DNA of 64,000 bases from Hyaloscypha bicolor E. Lineage: Eukaryota; Ascomycota; Leotiomycetes; Helotiales; Hyaloscyphaceae. How positions within the stretch are numbered: position 1 is the stretch's first letter; each line of letters begins with the position of its first letter. Under the pieces are notes generated by a model, which was given only the letters and a program-made list of their open reading frames with translations, was not told where the DNA came from and searched no databases. The position numbers and the translations under genes are program-made. Positions 27,155 to 38,460 of this stretch are shown one piece after another. The DNA lies in assembly GCF_002865645.1 (NCBI RefSeq), contig NW_020194619.1, forward strand, positions 2,640,442 through 2,704,441, read 5' to 3'.

Positions 27155-27668
27155 TTGGGAATCGCAGCCTCATACTCCGCCACCGGCGATGCGGCTCAAG
27201 GCGCGGCTTCAAAAGGCTACAATGCCGCAGTCGCGCTCTATCTCCTCGTTTGGGGATTCTGGCTCTTCACAACTTAGATTTTCACACTCAAGGCGAACAT
27301 GATTTTCGCGGCAATTTTCTTCTTTGCGTTTCTCAGCAGCTTTATCTTTTCAGGCGCGTATTGGAAGGTTAGCACAGGGGATTACGATATGGCGATGAAA
27401 TTACAGAAGGTAAATAACCCATCTCCCAACATCTCCCTTCCAGGCTTCGGAGAGCTCGAGCTGACGAATCCAGACTGGTGGCGCAACATTCTTCATTCTC
27501 GCGATTCTAGGATGGTATATTACAGTCGTGATGATGGCAGCGGAGATGCGAATGACGATCAGCCTTCCAGTCGGAGATCTCTCGCATTTGTGGCCCATGC
27601 ACCCGGGGGACCTGGCGGATATGTATGGAGCAGGGCGTGGTGAAGGCGGACTGAGATTGTTGACATGA
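27155..27668 (+). pseudogene. GPR1/FUN34/YaaH family acetate transporter-like, 5'-truncated with in-frame stop
   Basis: The plus strand encodes the C-terminal half of a six-helix plasma-membrane protein of the GPR1/FUN34/YaaH family (acetate/succinate uptake). Exon A ends at 27,409 with AYWKVSTGDYDMAMKLQK. An intron of 64 nt (27,410-27,473) with a CTGAC branch site follows. Exon B starts TGGATFFILAILGWY, continues with EMRMTISLPVGDLSHLW, and stops at 27,666-27,668. The frame holds a TAG at 27,275-27,277 inside a membrane helix and a TGA at 27,152-27,154 before it. The N-terminal part, including the family's NPAPLGL-type motif, is missing. Intact splice sites indicate a recently active gene. 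If the TAG is real, it is a dead remnant. Confidence 0.65.
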
Positions 27669-28445
27669 TGTGGGGCTTTTTTGGCTACATTTGACAAAAC
27701 GTGTGAGAATGTGGGCCCAGACTCGTATTTTGGTTCTGCGATGCGATTGGTCCTGTCTGCAGAGTACCTCGAAGGGAATATCAAATTCGTGATCATCTTC
27801 GTACATGCTTGTACAATTCAATGGTTTGGTGAGATTTTCTCCTGCCTTGTGTCTCTTATTGGTCTGTTCTCGAATTGGAAAACCCTTTCTCACTCTCCAA
27901 GCCTGGCAAATGCTAGGGACGGTGAAGATCCTCAGGTATAATAGGCAGAAGTGAACCAAGTACCAGGTTGACGAATTACCAGGTGTAATTCACGTTACAT
28001 AGGAACAGAGGAGATTTCTAGAATTGTAATTATTTCTAGAAGAGAAGCGTGTAGCTCGTAGAAGCTTGGGAGCGAGGCTAAATACTCCTTAGCGCCATAA
28101 TTAAGCGAAACGTGTGCCTAAGGCTGAAGCGAATTTTCCCCCTCACAACGGCGACTGTCAGGGAGGGACTAAAACACGTGACCGACAGGTACCTCTCGTT
28201 CCATTTCCAGCCCTTGAGCCTTTTCCATGCACATGACTGCTGGTGTTTGGTGCTACCAAAGAGAAATTTCGAGTTCAAGAAGGCTGGTTGGTGATTGGTG
28301 CGATAAGGTGGTCTTGCCTCACGCTGCAGCCTCACTCTTGATCTCGCAACCAGGCTGCCCGTCTCGAAGATAAAGCCTGGGCGAACCCGCAAGGTCAAAT
28401 TTCAGAAACACCTGTACCCCATCCTCCATTCGGATCACTCCCATC
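27669..28445. other. Intergenic region
   Basis: No supported gene is seen. The first 270 bp are probably former 3' untranslated sequence of the transporter remnant. A CACGTG site occurs near 28,173. Short open frames here lack introns, motifs or a consistent strand. Confidence 0.5.
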
Positions 28446-28824
28446 ATGATCCGTAGGCTCTCCAGACCAAAAACTTTCACTTCTGACATTCCGAAATATG
28501 TCGATCGGGATGATTTGACAGTCTTTCTCAGCCGTCATTGCCAATTCGCATATCTTGCGAAAGATGGCGTCACTTGGATTTTCCAGTACACTCTCGAGGT
28601 AAGTTCATATCTTGCTAGTGATTACTGCCTGTGTTGGCTAAAAATAGAAGACCAGTATTGAAGGAACTCACAGAGTTGTAGCTCCAAGGAAAATCACCGA
28701 CGTATGTCTTGCAGTAATGGATTCATCGTACACTAATAACGAAATGTAGGAGGAAATACGATACCTACAGGAGTTGTCTGCTAGCAGGCGCGCACCGAGC
28801 AGTAACAGCGTCTTCGTGTATTGA
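28446..28824 (+). CDS. Hypothetical protein, about 93 aa, three exons
   Basis: The ATG at 28,446 opens a frame through three exons (28,446-28,598, 28,648-28,701, 28,750-28,824). The two introns are about 49 and 48 nt, both GT-AG. The second has a CACTAAT-type branch site, and both keep the frame. The first AG choice at 28,647 or 28,650 changes only one residue. The product starts MIRRLSRPKTF, contains RHCQFAYLAKDGVTW and ends SNSVFVY. I do not recognise it. It ends 50 nt before the probable old start of the CorA-like gene, and a +1 shift near 28,810 would open a further frame leading toward it. It may therefore be the broken 5' end of that gene rather than a gene of its own. Confidence 0.4.
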
Positions 28825-28874
28825 ATGACCTTTTGTGTTACTCAAAAGTCGGACATCGGGCACTGCGCCTCCAC

Positions 28875-29117
28875 ATGGACAATACCCAACGCCGCCTTTA
28901 GCCTCAAGAAGCCTATGAGAACGCCTTCCGGCCGTCACATTGCCATTTAGGAAGCACATCTCCCGGAGAGTACCGTAGACCTTTCAATGAAATTGCGAAG
29001 GCGTTGAGGCCAAGAAATCCTTCTAATCTAATGTTTTCTGAGTTTTTCGAGGCATTGAGCAATGGACGCGGCTGCAGTGTGGCCAGCGACATCGAGGCAC
29101 GGCGCGAACCACTTCTT
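28875..29117 (+). pseudogene. Disconnected N-terminal segment of the CorA-like gene
   Basis: From the ATG at 28,875 the frame reads MDNTQRRL, then TAG at 28,899-28,901 (CAG would give Gln). It then continues through PGEYRRPFNEIAKALRPRN and SDIEARREPLL to a TGA at 29,118. This resembles the conserved start of fungal CorA-like proteins, including the IEARR motif. The continuation FENVLGNREIYEENAKF lies in the next frame, so one indel near 29,115 separates the two parts. Either the gene is broken here or the assembly has an error. Confidence 0.5.
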
Positions 29118-30892
29118 TGAAAATGTATTAGGAAACAGGGAAATTTATGAAGAAAACGCGAAATTTATGTTCACCAATGATGGCCTCATTGAACTTGAAG
29201 TATGCGACTTAGATGGATCAGGTATACTTGATGTTCTCCGAACTAGTGGGATCAACTTCCTGACAACACTGAGCAGGATGCAAGGCCAAGAAGCTTTGCA
29301 ACCAAAAGGAACTGCAAATGTACTTGTATGTAATGTTGGAACTTATGGTGCGATGAGTTTGGGCGTTAGTTTCAAAACTAACCAATTTCCAAGGGATGGA
29401 ATAGAGAACATTGGGCTTAGAAGTAATTATCCTTTGAAGTCTATGGCTAGGACATTGTAAGCTGCCTTCTTCCTAATTTCTGGCTCCGGGCTGATTTGGA
29501 TCCTCGTACAGCTTCGTTCGCCAAAAGCATTCTAGGGCAGAGATGAAGCTGTCAAAAGAATCCATGTCTTCAATCCTCGCCCAGCTTCAAGCGTTTCCAT
29601 CCTTTGTGAACATCCTTTCCTCGTTTAGACTTCAAACTCGAGAATCCACAACGGCTATAATAGGCTCTGGTGCTTTCTATGGTCTTACCAACGCCGATAA
29701 CGCGGGTGAGTTTAGAACGAATAACTCACTCTCCAACGCCTTTCCTCCAAGTCTTCTAATTTTCCTGTAGCATACGAAACAGCGTACCTGCTAAAATATG
29801 TCGAGCACAACGGAAGAATTGGAGATTGCTGGTCGATTAGACAAATGGCTTTCTATCAGCACTTTGACACGCGCAACAACGTATCACAGAGTCTCCTCAT
29901 TCAGACCTCCGACCAAGTTCAAAAGCGAATCTTCCAGCTTGTTCAGGATGGGCACATGGTCGATTTTCCAAACCATTGGACATCATTTCATGAAGTTTAT
30001 CTAGGAACTTTGAGCCATAATTGGGGAGAATACATTGAGTGGGTTGACACTCAACTCTCGAAAGTAGTGAGTAATTTCCCGAATGCACTAGCACTGATGA
30101 AGAGACTAAGTTGAATGATACCCAGGATTTCGACTACTTCTTTACCAAAGTAGATGCTGCGAGTCCAACTAGAATACACTTCCACAATTTACAACTTCTA
30201 AACAAAGGAATTGATATTGCAACCAAGATGTCGCATGCTCTACAATCGAATATCGACATTCTCAATTTACTTTTCGAAGAAGCGATTCGCAGGTCCACAA
30301 TCGAAGGAGAAAGTTCGGCGAAGCGGTACCAACAGTTCCAAGAAGCTGTCCGAGTGTGCATCACAGAGCAAACATTTTTCAAGAAGCATGTTGATCTTCT
30401 TCATACTTTTGCTGATCGGCGTAGTCTTCAGGTTAGTCCACTTTCTTTTGCTCCCATCTATCTTTGAGCCGGAATTGACCTGTCTTGCAAAGCTGAGAGA
30501 TGCAATTGCACTTCAAGACAGCAACATCATGATGGGGATGAACCAAGTTACAACCCAAGAGACAAGAACCATGCGGACCATCACCTTGATTGCCATGATA
30601 TATCTACCTGCTTCTTTCACAGCAGTGAGTTTCCTTCTCAATTCTCAACCACAAAAGTTTGTGTATTAATTGAGATTAGACCTTTATGGGGACGGGTTTC
30701 GTACATGTGGAGAGTCTTGCTGGAGTCATGCGTGTTAGTGTGAGCAAGGATATATACTTCTATCTTGCTATAACCATTCCATTAATGGCGGTCACGTTCT
30801 TAGTATGGGGGTTTTGGGAATGTAAAATGAGAAGGAAGACCAGAAATGGCTATATTGGGCATGAAGATGTGGAAAAGTTGAAAATCAAGTAG
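29062..30892 (+). CDS. CorA-like Mg2+ transporter family protein (511-aa frame, N-terminus probably lost)
   Basis: Six exons keep one frame: 29,062-29,456, 29,512-29,705, 29,771-30,066, 30,126-30,431, 30,493-30,624 and 30,680-30,892. All introns are 54-65 nt with GT-AG ends. The N-terminal half is the soluble domain of the fungal CorA-like family, with the motif NGRIGDCWSIRQ. A helical stretch follows and then two membrane helices near the C-terminus: RTITLIAMIYLPASFTATF and FYLAITIPLMAVTFLVWGF. The loop between them has MGTGF in place of the canonical GMN selectivity motif, as is common in these fungal relatives, so ion transport is not assured. An upstream conserved segment is in another frame (28,875-29,117). 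The ATG at 29,062 is the first that gives an intact frame, but it is probably not the ancestral start. The gene converges with the permease at 31,204. Confidence 0.6.
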
Positions 30893-31203
30893 CCGAGTGG
30901 CTCATAGCAATATGATTCTTCGTAAGATTGCTCTCCCGGAATAGTATTGAGGTCTTGAGCCGCCTTGAAATGACTCTAAAGTCATGTTCATTCTTCTATA
31001 ATCCGAATCTCGAAGTCCTTCATTCCATATGGTGATGACGTTAAAAAAGCTCCTAGCGACAAACGGCCTTAACGTCCCATAAGATGGTTCCACACATCTA
31101 CTATAGCGGAATTCGGATAATGCTCATTCTTAGATCCTCCGAAGAACCAGTAGATATAGCTCGGTTTCTAGAAAGCTTTCAGTGACGTGGTCTCTTTTAC
31201 GAG
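30893..31203. other. Intergenic region between convergent genes
   Basis: This is the shared 3' region of the CorA-like gene (plus) and the amino-acid permease (minus). I see no gene. A TGACGTGGT motif at 31,182-31,190 recurs at 37,592 and 37,738. Confidence 0.5.
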
Positions 31204-33479
31204 TTAGGAGTGTAAAACTCTTACCGGATCCACATATTCAATTTCAACCCATCTTCGCACACCATACTGTGGGTCATGGACCTGTTCCTCGTGTAGTAGA
31301 GGACAGCCTCTAGCAGCGCGGACTATCGATCTTTTTGGTTGTATGATATTGCGAGTAGCATCGAAGGTTTGTCGATACCCAAAAGCGAGGTAATAGTAGA
31401 CCATTGCAGCGGTGAATATACAACCAACAATAAGAATATAATACCACCCTTTGACTTCTAATTTCGTCCCATTCGCGTCTTGGTAAGGCCCGAGGAGAGG
31501 CACAGTGACGATGTATACGTTGAAGCCAAAATAAACAAAACTGAAGAAACCCTTGGCAAAGGGTGATCGCACAAGGACTGATACTACAGGTTGGCTCCAA
31601 GTCCGTATCGTCGGGAGGGGAATTTGTCGCGCTTTCATGAAGAGAAAATCTTTACTAGGGAAAAGAAATGGGAAACCAATACTAATGAAGACTATTCGAT
31701 TTGTTAGTCCGCTTTATTCACGAACGACAAGAGGTCGAATTTAAAACGTACTTCCTACCCAGCCTGAAGCATACGCTTGGAGGCCACCTGGGAACCCGAT
31801 GGCTTCATCAATATTATACATCCCGGAAGTTGCTGAAATCAACACCACGGAGAAGATCCAGTGAAGTATCAAGCCTCCTTTTGGCGTCGGTCGTTCTGAA
31901 CGGCCTTCCGAACGTTGGCGAGGAGGTGGCACGGGTGAAGTCGACTTCCACCACTTTGACCAAGGAATGATATTACTCATGCCAATAACTTGTTTCACTG
32001 CTTCCTGGTAAGCTTGGATGCCAAAGGAGATGGAGCCAGGGCCTACCTCGAGCACAAGTATAAATTACTGATAACAGGCTCCCGCTCGCCGAGATTGAGA
32101 TAAGGATAGACCAAGTTAGCTTCGCTTTAAGGCCTCCCCCGAAGAACTGGAAGATGATCAGAACCCTCTTTTACACGTAGTTGGGTTCCTTACCAAGGGG
32201 ACATATGCTGTGATTGCATTTGGCCCAATCAAGGCCGAGTATGGCACCGCCAAAAGCTAGATGCCGAATTAGTGAACAGATCAATACATCGCCCCTAGCA
32301 GAGAAACATACAAATACGAGGTTCACGAGTATGTATAAAATCCCGACGATCAGAATTGCTGAGACAAAACCATCCCTTAGTATGCGGTGGTTGGCAATCT
32401 CCCCAGTAACCTATTGTAGGGGGTTAGGCTGGTTCAAGATATCCACAGGGGAGCGGTAACCACTTACGAAGGTTGCATTTTCCCACCCGGTATAACTGAA
32501 TACAATAAGTAGAAAAGCAGTGGCGGAGCTTGAGCGATCTGGATTCGAAGGTTTCGTCCAATCGGCAGTGTAGTGATGGCTTGCTCTGACGAGTCCGGCG
32601 AAAAACACGATCACTAGCAAGCACACTTTGAAGAATGCAAGGACTTGATTGAGTTTGCGCCCAGCATGCCCGGAGAAATAATGCAATAGACAAAAGAAGG
32701 AAAATGACACAATAGCTATGAATCGAAGCAATCTGCCATCTGGCTCGAACGTTGGATTCCGGAAATTTGCACTAATAAGTACTTGGTTCGCCAACTGCAT
32801 GCTATTTGTCGCCGTGTTGTACATGAGGACGAAGTAGAAGGTGTATACTGTGTATGCGAGAAGCCTCGGTGTTGGCAGTGTTTCATCCAGCTGTTCATTC
32901 AAACTTAGTTGAGAATTGTGGGTGCCAAGTGCATAATGCTTACATAAATTAACTCTCCTCCTGTGTGAGGCAGTTTTCGAGAAAATTCAAGATAGAGCAA
33001 TGTGCTAATTTATTCATGAGAATCTAGCGTTGGGTATCTTTACGACTGAATGGTGCGTACCTAACAAGGGTGTAAAGAAACCCAAGGACCCATAAGAACA
33101 ATGCCTCGACTTTGCTTTGGGTAAATAGAAGGACTGCTGGTGGCTGGATAAATATTCCAGTTCCAATCATTTTATTGACGATAAATGCGCAGACATCTCG
33201 AGAATTAAGAGGCAGAGTCGGGTCATGTCTATGTTCGACTGGTTCGATGTGAGGTACAACGTCCGAAATAAGGCCATTTCCCTGCCCGGGGAGATTTGGA
33301 GCTGTAGCCACCTGCGAAACATCCCCCGGTGATTGGATGTTGTGTTCACTTCCGTGAATATGCTCCAAGGGAATCTCTTCACTCGTGATTGTGCCATCAG
33401 GCTGAACAGTTGCTCCTTGAGGAGCGAATGTAGGTTCGAATGTCCACCTTCCCATGTCATCAGCCCGATCGTTAGCCAT
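31204..33479 (-). CDS. APC-superfamily amino-acid permease, LAT/MUP1-like, 632 aa, eight exons
   Basis: Eight exons on the minus strand keep frame to a 632-aa product: 33,479-33,061, 33,004-32,944, 32,890-32,468, 32,410-32,312, 32,256-32,194, 32,146-32,047, 31,997-31,752 and 31,691-31,204. All seven introns are 47-60 nt with GT-AG ends. A cytosolic N-terminal tail of about 90 residues precedes helix 1, which carries the unwound-helix motif GTGIF (residues 106-110) in IVNKMIGTGIFIQPP. Later parts are KLPHTGGELIYLDE, a helix pair near exon 3, YTCARVKQ and LHWIFSVVLI. These match the L-type/high-affinity methionine permease branch (12 helices, plasma membrane). The substrate cannot be read from sequence. 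The start at 33,479 is chosen because upstream in-frame sequence looks like 5' leader. The gene is divergent from the kinase gene, and no inactivating change was seen. Confidence 0.8.
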
Positions 33480-34068
33480 TGCGGCAGCAAAATCAATCGA
33501 TTTGATTTTGAAAATTCCGTAGAAGTAGAAAAAATCGAGAGTGGAAAGCATAAACGTACGGATCAGGATCTCGTCGCACGGGTAGAGACACACATCTTTC
33601 AATAAGCGTCGTGAGACATCATGAAAGTCAATTTGGAAAAGTTCTGTTTTGTGTAACACAAAGGAATTTATGTGTGGCTCGGTGTGCACATGTGGAAATT
33701 GAAATATTGAAAATATGCCGCACAAGGCGCTGGGAGGTACGGGTTGAAAGGCCATTGGTGTTGTCCAGCGGCTGCTTCAGGGAGAGCCTCAACTCAGGCT
33801 CTAAGCGGCGAGGCAGCAGCTGACGAGAGACATGTAGATATGAAACCTGACAAATAGTGTGCATCCTCGTCAAAAAGCAAGCGTAGACGCGCCCGACATT
33901 GGTCCAGGCTCTTGCGTAACCTCAGATATCGCAGCCTGAACATTCTTTCAGCCAGCACCACTTTTAGGGCAGCCGAGAGAACAATCAACTTTCGTACAAT
34001 TCGAATTTGGAACCTAGGTTTCTGGTACGTCTTACAAGGCAGAGAAGCGACTGAGAATCCGGGGGAAA
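33480..34068. promoter_or_regulatory. Shared upstream region of permease and kinase genes
   Basis: These 589 bp separate two divergent start codons. They must contain both promoters, but no clear TATA box or known operator stands out. Short open frames here are not supported. Confidence 0.45.
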
Positions 34069-37000
34069 ATGGACGAGAACTATCAGAGTTATCTTGCGGC
34101 CCAATTCAGCGCCTTGCCCGGTCCGTCAGAACCATCTCCGCGAATTAAAGGAGGCCTAGGCACCGAGGCAGATATGGACTTCTTCCTTGAAGCGTTAAGC
34201 CGACTTCCTGGGGACAGATGCCAGTCTCTCCGACTCCACGACGTGCTTCGCAAGGAGGCGGTCAAGAAAAATGGAAAAAAGAAGGACGAAACTACCGAGA
34301 ACCTGCTCTTTCCCCCGAGCGTCATAGACAGGATACTTGTCGAAAAGGAGATCAGGAGCATAGTGACATGTGTCTGTATCGTCTGTCGATCAGTGAAGGG
34401 CAGAGAGCGCTTAGCCGATGATGTTTTAGTTGAAGCCGTGACAGCTGGGGATGGACATGAGCAGCGAAAATTATTCGCGCTTCTGGTCTTTATGGGGGCA
34501 GGATTTGCAGCACGGCACATTTGCTCCTTTCCACCGCGAGGATGGGATCTAAGTAGTCGAGAGTCGTCTATACAATCCCAGTTATTCGAACCTTTGGACC
34601 GAGTCTCGACAGATATTTTTTCAAGCCCAGAAAAGGCAACTCGAATTTTCACATCGGTGTTCAAGCAGACATGGCAAGTTTTCGATGCGCCAACAATGCA
34701 AATTGGAAGTCTCATAACAAACTTGGATGGCGCCAATCTTCCGTTTATCAATGAAGCGCCATTGAAAGGTGACAAGGGCGCATTCGGCTCTCTATATTCC
34801 TTTGAGATCCACCCCGAATTCAGTGGATATAACGTCCCAGTGAGTGATACTTTTGGTCTTAGTACTTCGGCATATGTTAAATGTCCCAGGCACTTGCGGT
34901 TCGCAAAGAATTACCAGATGTTGAATCAACCTTGGAAGAAAGACGCATCTTGGAATTCCTAGCCAAATCTGGCAAACCAAATTTCGTACAACTTTTGTTC
35001 TGGTATCGCAGCGCTGAAAAGATCAATTACGTTTTCCCTTTGTATCCGGGGAGCTTGCAGCAAGCCATGGAAGGTCAATTCCACTCCCAAATCAACCCCT
35101 CAAGACCCAGCAAATACAGATCAGTATTACAACATTGGATGTGGCAAGGCATCGTTGATGTGATTGCAGCTTTGAAAGTTTTCCATTTTCCGGATGAAGC
35201 GATCCTGCGAAAACAGTTGATTGCAGCACATTTTGACTTGAAGCCTGCAAATATTCTGGTAACTGGCAATGGTACGCTTCTCTTGACCGATTTCGGCCAA
35301 GCTCGGATGAAAACGTTCAACCCGCTGGGGGGTTCATCGTTAACGGCACAGATTGGGGATGCCAATTACCAACCACCACCCATGGTACTTCCACAGAACC
35401 CTATTCCACATCCTACAGGCTTAATGACCAGCCATACAAAAGATGTTGATCTGAGGTGGAGCCGTGCATATGATGTATGGTCTATGGCATGCATCATGAC
35501 TGAGGTTATTGAATATATAATCAACGGATCGGCAGGGTTCCAGTCATTTAGACAACAACGTATCAACGAAGATCAATCTAGTGCCGCCTTTTGGAAGCGA
35601 AGGTCAGTCGACGGACACTACGAACTTAAAGTCACTGTTCAGGAAACCTTGAACAAATTTAAGAGAACACAGGACAGATACCTGATTATGGTCACCGACC
35701 TGATAGAGAGCATGTTCTGCATAAATCCTTTACAACGACCTCCAATCGCGGATTGTCTGGCTATTATTTCTGAAGACATTCCCACAGACGAATGGCCTTT
35801 GAAGGATGAAGACGAGGTATCAATATGTGGACTTGGCACGAATCCACAACTAAGAAACATGTAAGTCGCCGTTATATCGAACGTAATACTCAACAATTGG
35901 AAATGATTATTGTCTAACTTCCCCACTGGCACACACAACTTGTCCGCACATCGGAAAAACTTCCTAGAAGATGCAAGTTGTATGTCTTGTACTGCACAAA
36001 TTCCAGCCGCTTTCGTGTCGTAGCGGAATTTGACAAGGAAATTCTGGATGGAGAGAGCCAGTCCAAAATATCTTGCATTCTCTCGGATTCCGGTTTGTTT
36101 CTCTCGCATACATGATGTAAACGCAACCGTAAATGACTGATTTGAGCAGCTCGACGAGAAGAGGAGGAGTTCAGACTACTTAGTCTGTTCAAACGGAGTC
36201 ATAGGCCAGCTACTGGTATACCACACGAATGCTCCTTCGGAATTATCCACCCCAATCTGTCTTTTGTCTTTGATGGACCACAACGTGGGCCACAGGGTAA
36301 ACTCTTTTCGTGATCTCATCTCCATACTTCAGCTTTTGACGTGCAATAGAGTACTATCATTTCTTTACTGCTATGACAAGGCAAATAAGCCTGCGCCCAC
36401 AGGTCTAGTATGTAGTTAGATTGCTTGTAGCATTCGAGACAGCTAACACACCTTCAGCATGCCTATTTCGAAATGTACAGTCAAACCAGCAACCCTATTT
36501 AGTGAGAAAGTGCAATATTATGAGGGGCATGTTCAGATATGGAGAGAATTGACGGAGGAGGAGTTTCTGGTAAGTTTTAATTCCTAAAATGAGAAAGTCA
36601 ATGGATTAGTGATACATAATCACCTCATAGAAAGATTTCACGTATAATCCACCAGAAAGGCCAAGAAAAAAGTCAGAGGTTTTGGAAACCAACCCAACCT
36701 TCTCGGGACAGAGAAGCCCAACTCAAGACTCTATCTTTTCACAGCACTCTAGACATATGTCGATAAGTTCCGGATCGTCCGGTCCAGTGGATAAGACTCA
36801 AACTCCGAATGGGGTGAAAACACGGCGACTTGTTGTCTTTCTGTATGGCGCGGGGCATCCAAGCACATCCACCAGCCATACTCGAGTGTTAACAATCAAT
36901 CGTGAGAGCTATTCGACGGTTGTCAGTAATTACCCCGTTGCTAATCTACGCCTGACAGTGACAAACCTGTACAATGCCGCCCAGATACGGAGAACCTTTA

Positions 37001-37296
37001 AAGGTTATACATCGGACTGTCACGTTACTTTCAAAGCTGTGGGAGGTAACTTCTTCATCGGAAACTTCGCCTCTGACAAGCGAGATCCTGGCATACCTCT
37101 CGATCCAGAAGTACTGTCACATCGTGAAAATTATCATGTCGACTGGGTAGAGTTGGAATTCAAGGATCTCGGAGGTACGTTTTTACCCACATTGAAATGA
37201 TGAAAAGAAAATACTGTCTTGCTTCAGAACTAAACTCCATCTGCTTTAGCAATAGAAGGTTTTACGAATGTGTGGAATATCTTGTTTCCTTCTTAA
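34069..37296 (+). CDS. Protein kinase-domain protein with long N- and C-terminal regions, 914 aa, eight exons
   Basis: Exons 34,069-34,839, 34,890-35,860, 35,968-36,092, 36,150-36,296, 36,352-36,402, 36,481-36,569, 36,631-37,174 and 37,250-37,296 join in frame to 914 residues. All introns are GT-AG. Residues 1-230 form a helical fungal N-terminal region. The kinase domain spans about 230-545: glycine loop GDKGAFGS (from residue 234), the lysine in LAVRKEL, catalytic loop HFDLKPAN (His371, Asp373), DFG at 391-393, GDANYQPPP in the activation segment and YDVWSMACI. The key residues are present, so an active Ser/Thr kinase is likely, with HFD in place of HRD. Residues 580-914 hold a C-terminal region with a low-complexity serine-rich linker (about 760-795). 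It ends ELEFKDLG then AIEGFTNVWNILFPS. The partners are unknown. Stopping at 35,862 instead would give a shorter, kinase-only protein. Confidence 0.7.
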
Positions 37297-38460
37297 TTAA
37301 GAGCTACCTCTTTCTAATCCGAGTATGGGTAATATGGGGTGCTCAGAGCGCTATTTTAAATCCTGTTACTGCTATTGGCCAATAAATGTCCAGTCCCCCC
37401 TTGTCGTGGCAAGTGAGGCGTGGCTTGGTGTGGCTAGTAGGAACCCCCAAAAAAGAGAGAAGGGGGTCCGGGGTCTCCCCCAGGAATTCAAGTAAAAGAG
37501 AGAGATAAAAAATCTAGTAATAAGAAGAAGAGAAGGGAGGGACGTTTCAGGGGGTTTCCCCCTGGGATTAAATAAAGAAAGAGCAATCACGTGACGTGGT
37601 TCTTGCATACAAGTCGCGTCAAGAGGGGCCTTTGGGTCTCTCGTAATGGAGGGATCAAAATTTCATGAAGTCCCTGTTTAGATGAGAGAGGGGGGGAGGG
37701 TTTGCTGCACTCCTGGGTTTATCTTGTTTCATTCAAGTGACGTGGTTTCTTGGAACTCCTATAACCCGCCCAATGTGGCCAAACCAAAGAGGGAAGCGAA
37801 AGACACGGCAGCGCGTGACGTGCTGGGAGAGCTCATGCCCATAGTAAGTTTGAGAACTGTGCATCCTGTTGAGGCAAGCGGGCCGTACTGGTCCGTCCAA
37901 TCCCGTACCCGAGTCTTGATCAATCTGAGACTGTGATTGTTAGCAGAGTGATAATGGCAGAAACTTATCTAATACGGCATGACACGGAGCCGATACAGCC
38001 AACCACGACAAAGAACGGCACCAGCGAATTGATAACCTTAAATCAACGAGCACTTTTACTAGCCATGATTTTAGTGTTGGTTACTGATCTGGAACGGCAC
38101 CCGCTGTTCTGAGCACACTGCAGCCTCAATATCAACGACCCCCGTGCCGAATACTGCAGCGTGGGATACTTTGCATATCCACGCCCATTAATTTACAATA
38201 GGAAGCCTCATCATAGATCCATATTTCTGCATGTTACTAAGCAGGAACGGGACCTTGCAGATACCTTTTTTGATTATTGATATACGCCGAGCTATAGATA
38301 TAAAAGTCGATATCTCTCCCTTCACATTCACTATCAAGAATTGCATTCACATTTCCAATCTCTCGTCATCAAATCTCTTGCACGAAGTATTCCATCCTTC
38401 AAACTGCCCATTTCTCCTCAACAATACACAGAAACCCTACCACTAACCAAAACTTCACAA
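37297..38460. other. Intergenic region, G/C-rich hairpin-prone part and reductase promoter
   Basis: No gene is supported. Around 37,440-37,570 the sequence alternates G-runs and C-runs (GGGGGTCC...TCTCCCCC and GGGGGTTTCCCCC) that can fold as hairpins. GTGACGTGGTTTCTT-like words occur at 37,591 and 37,737. A TATA box lies at 38,299-38,306. Confidence 0.5.
38299..38306 (+). promoter_or_regulatory. TATA box upstream of the FMN reductase-like gene
   Basis: TATAAAAG, 155 nt before the ATG at 38,461, followed by a pyrimidine/CA-rich leader typical of fungal transcription start regions. Confidence 0.45.

Noticed and set aside
30529..30543. GMN in MMGMNQVTT as the CorA selectivity motif
   Set aside because: It lies before the first membrane helix, not in the loop between the two helices. 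The proper position reads MGTGF.
34089..34775. 228-codon open frame on the minus strand
   Set aside because: It lies wholly over kinase exon 1, has no motif of its own, and the plus-strand frame has the kinase continuation and splice sites.
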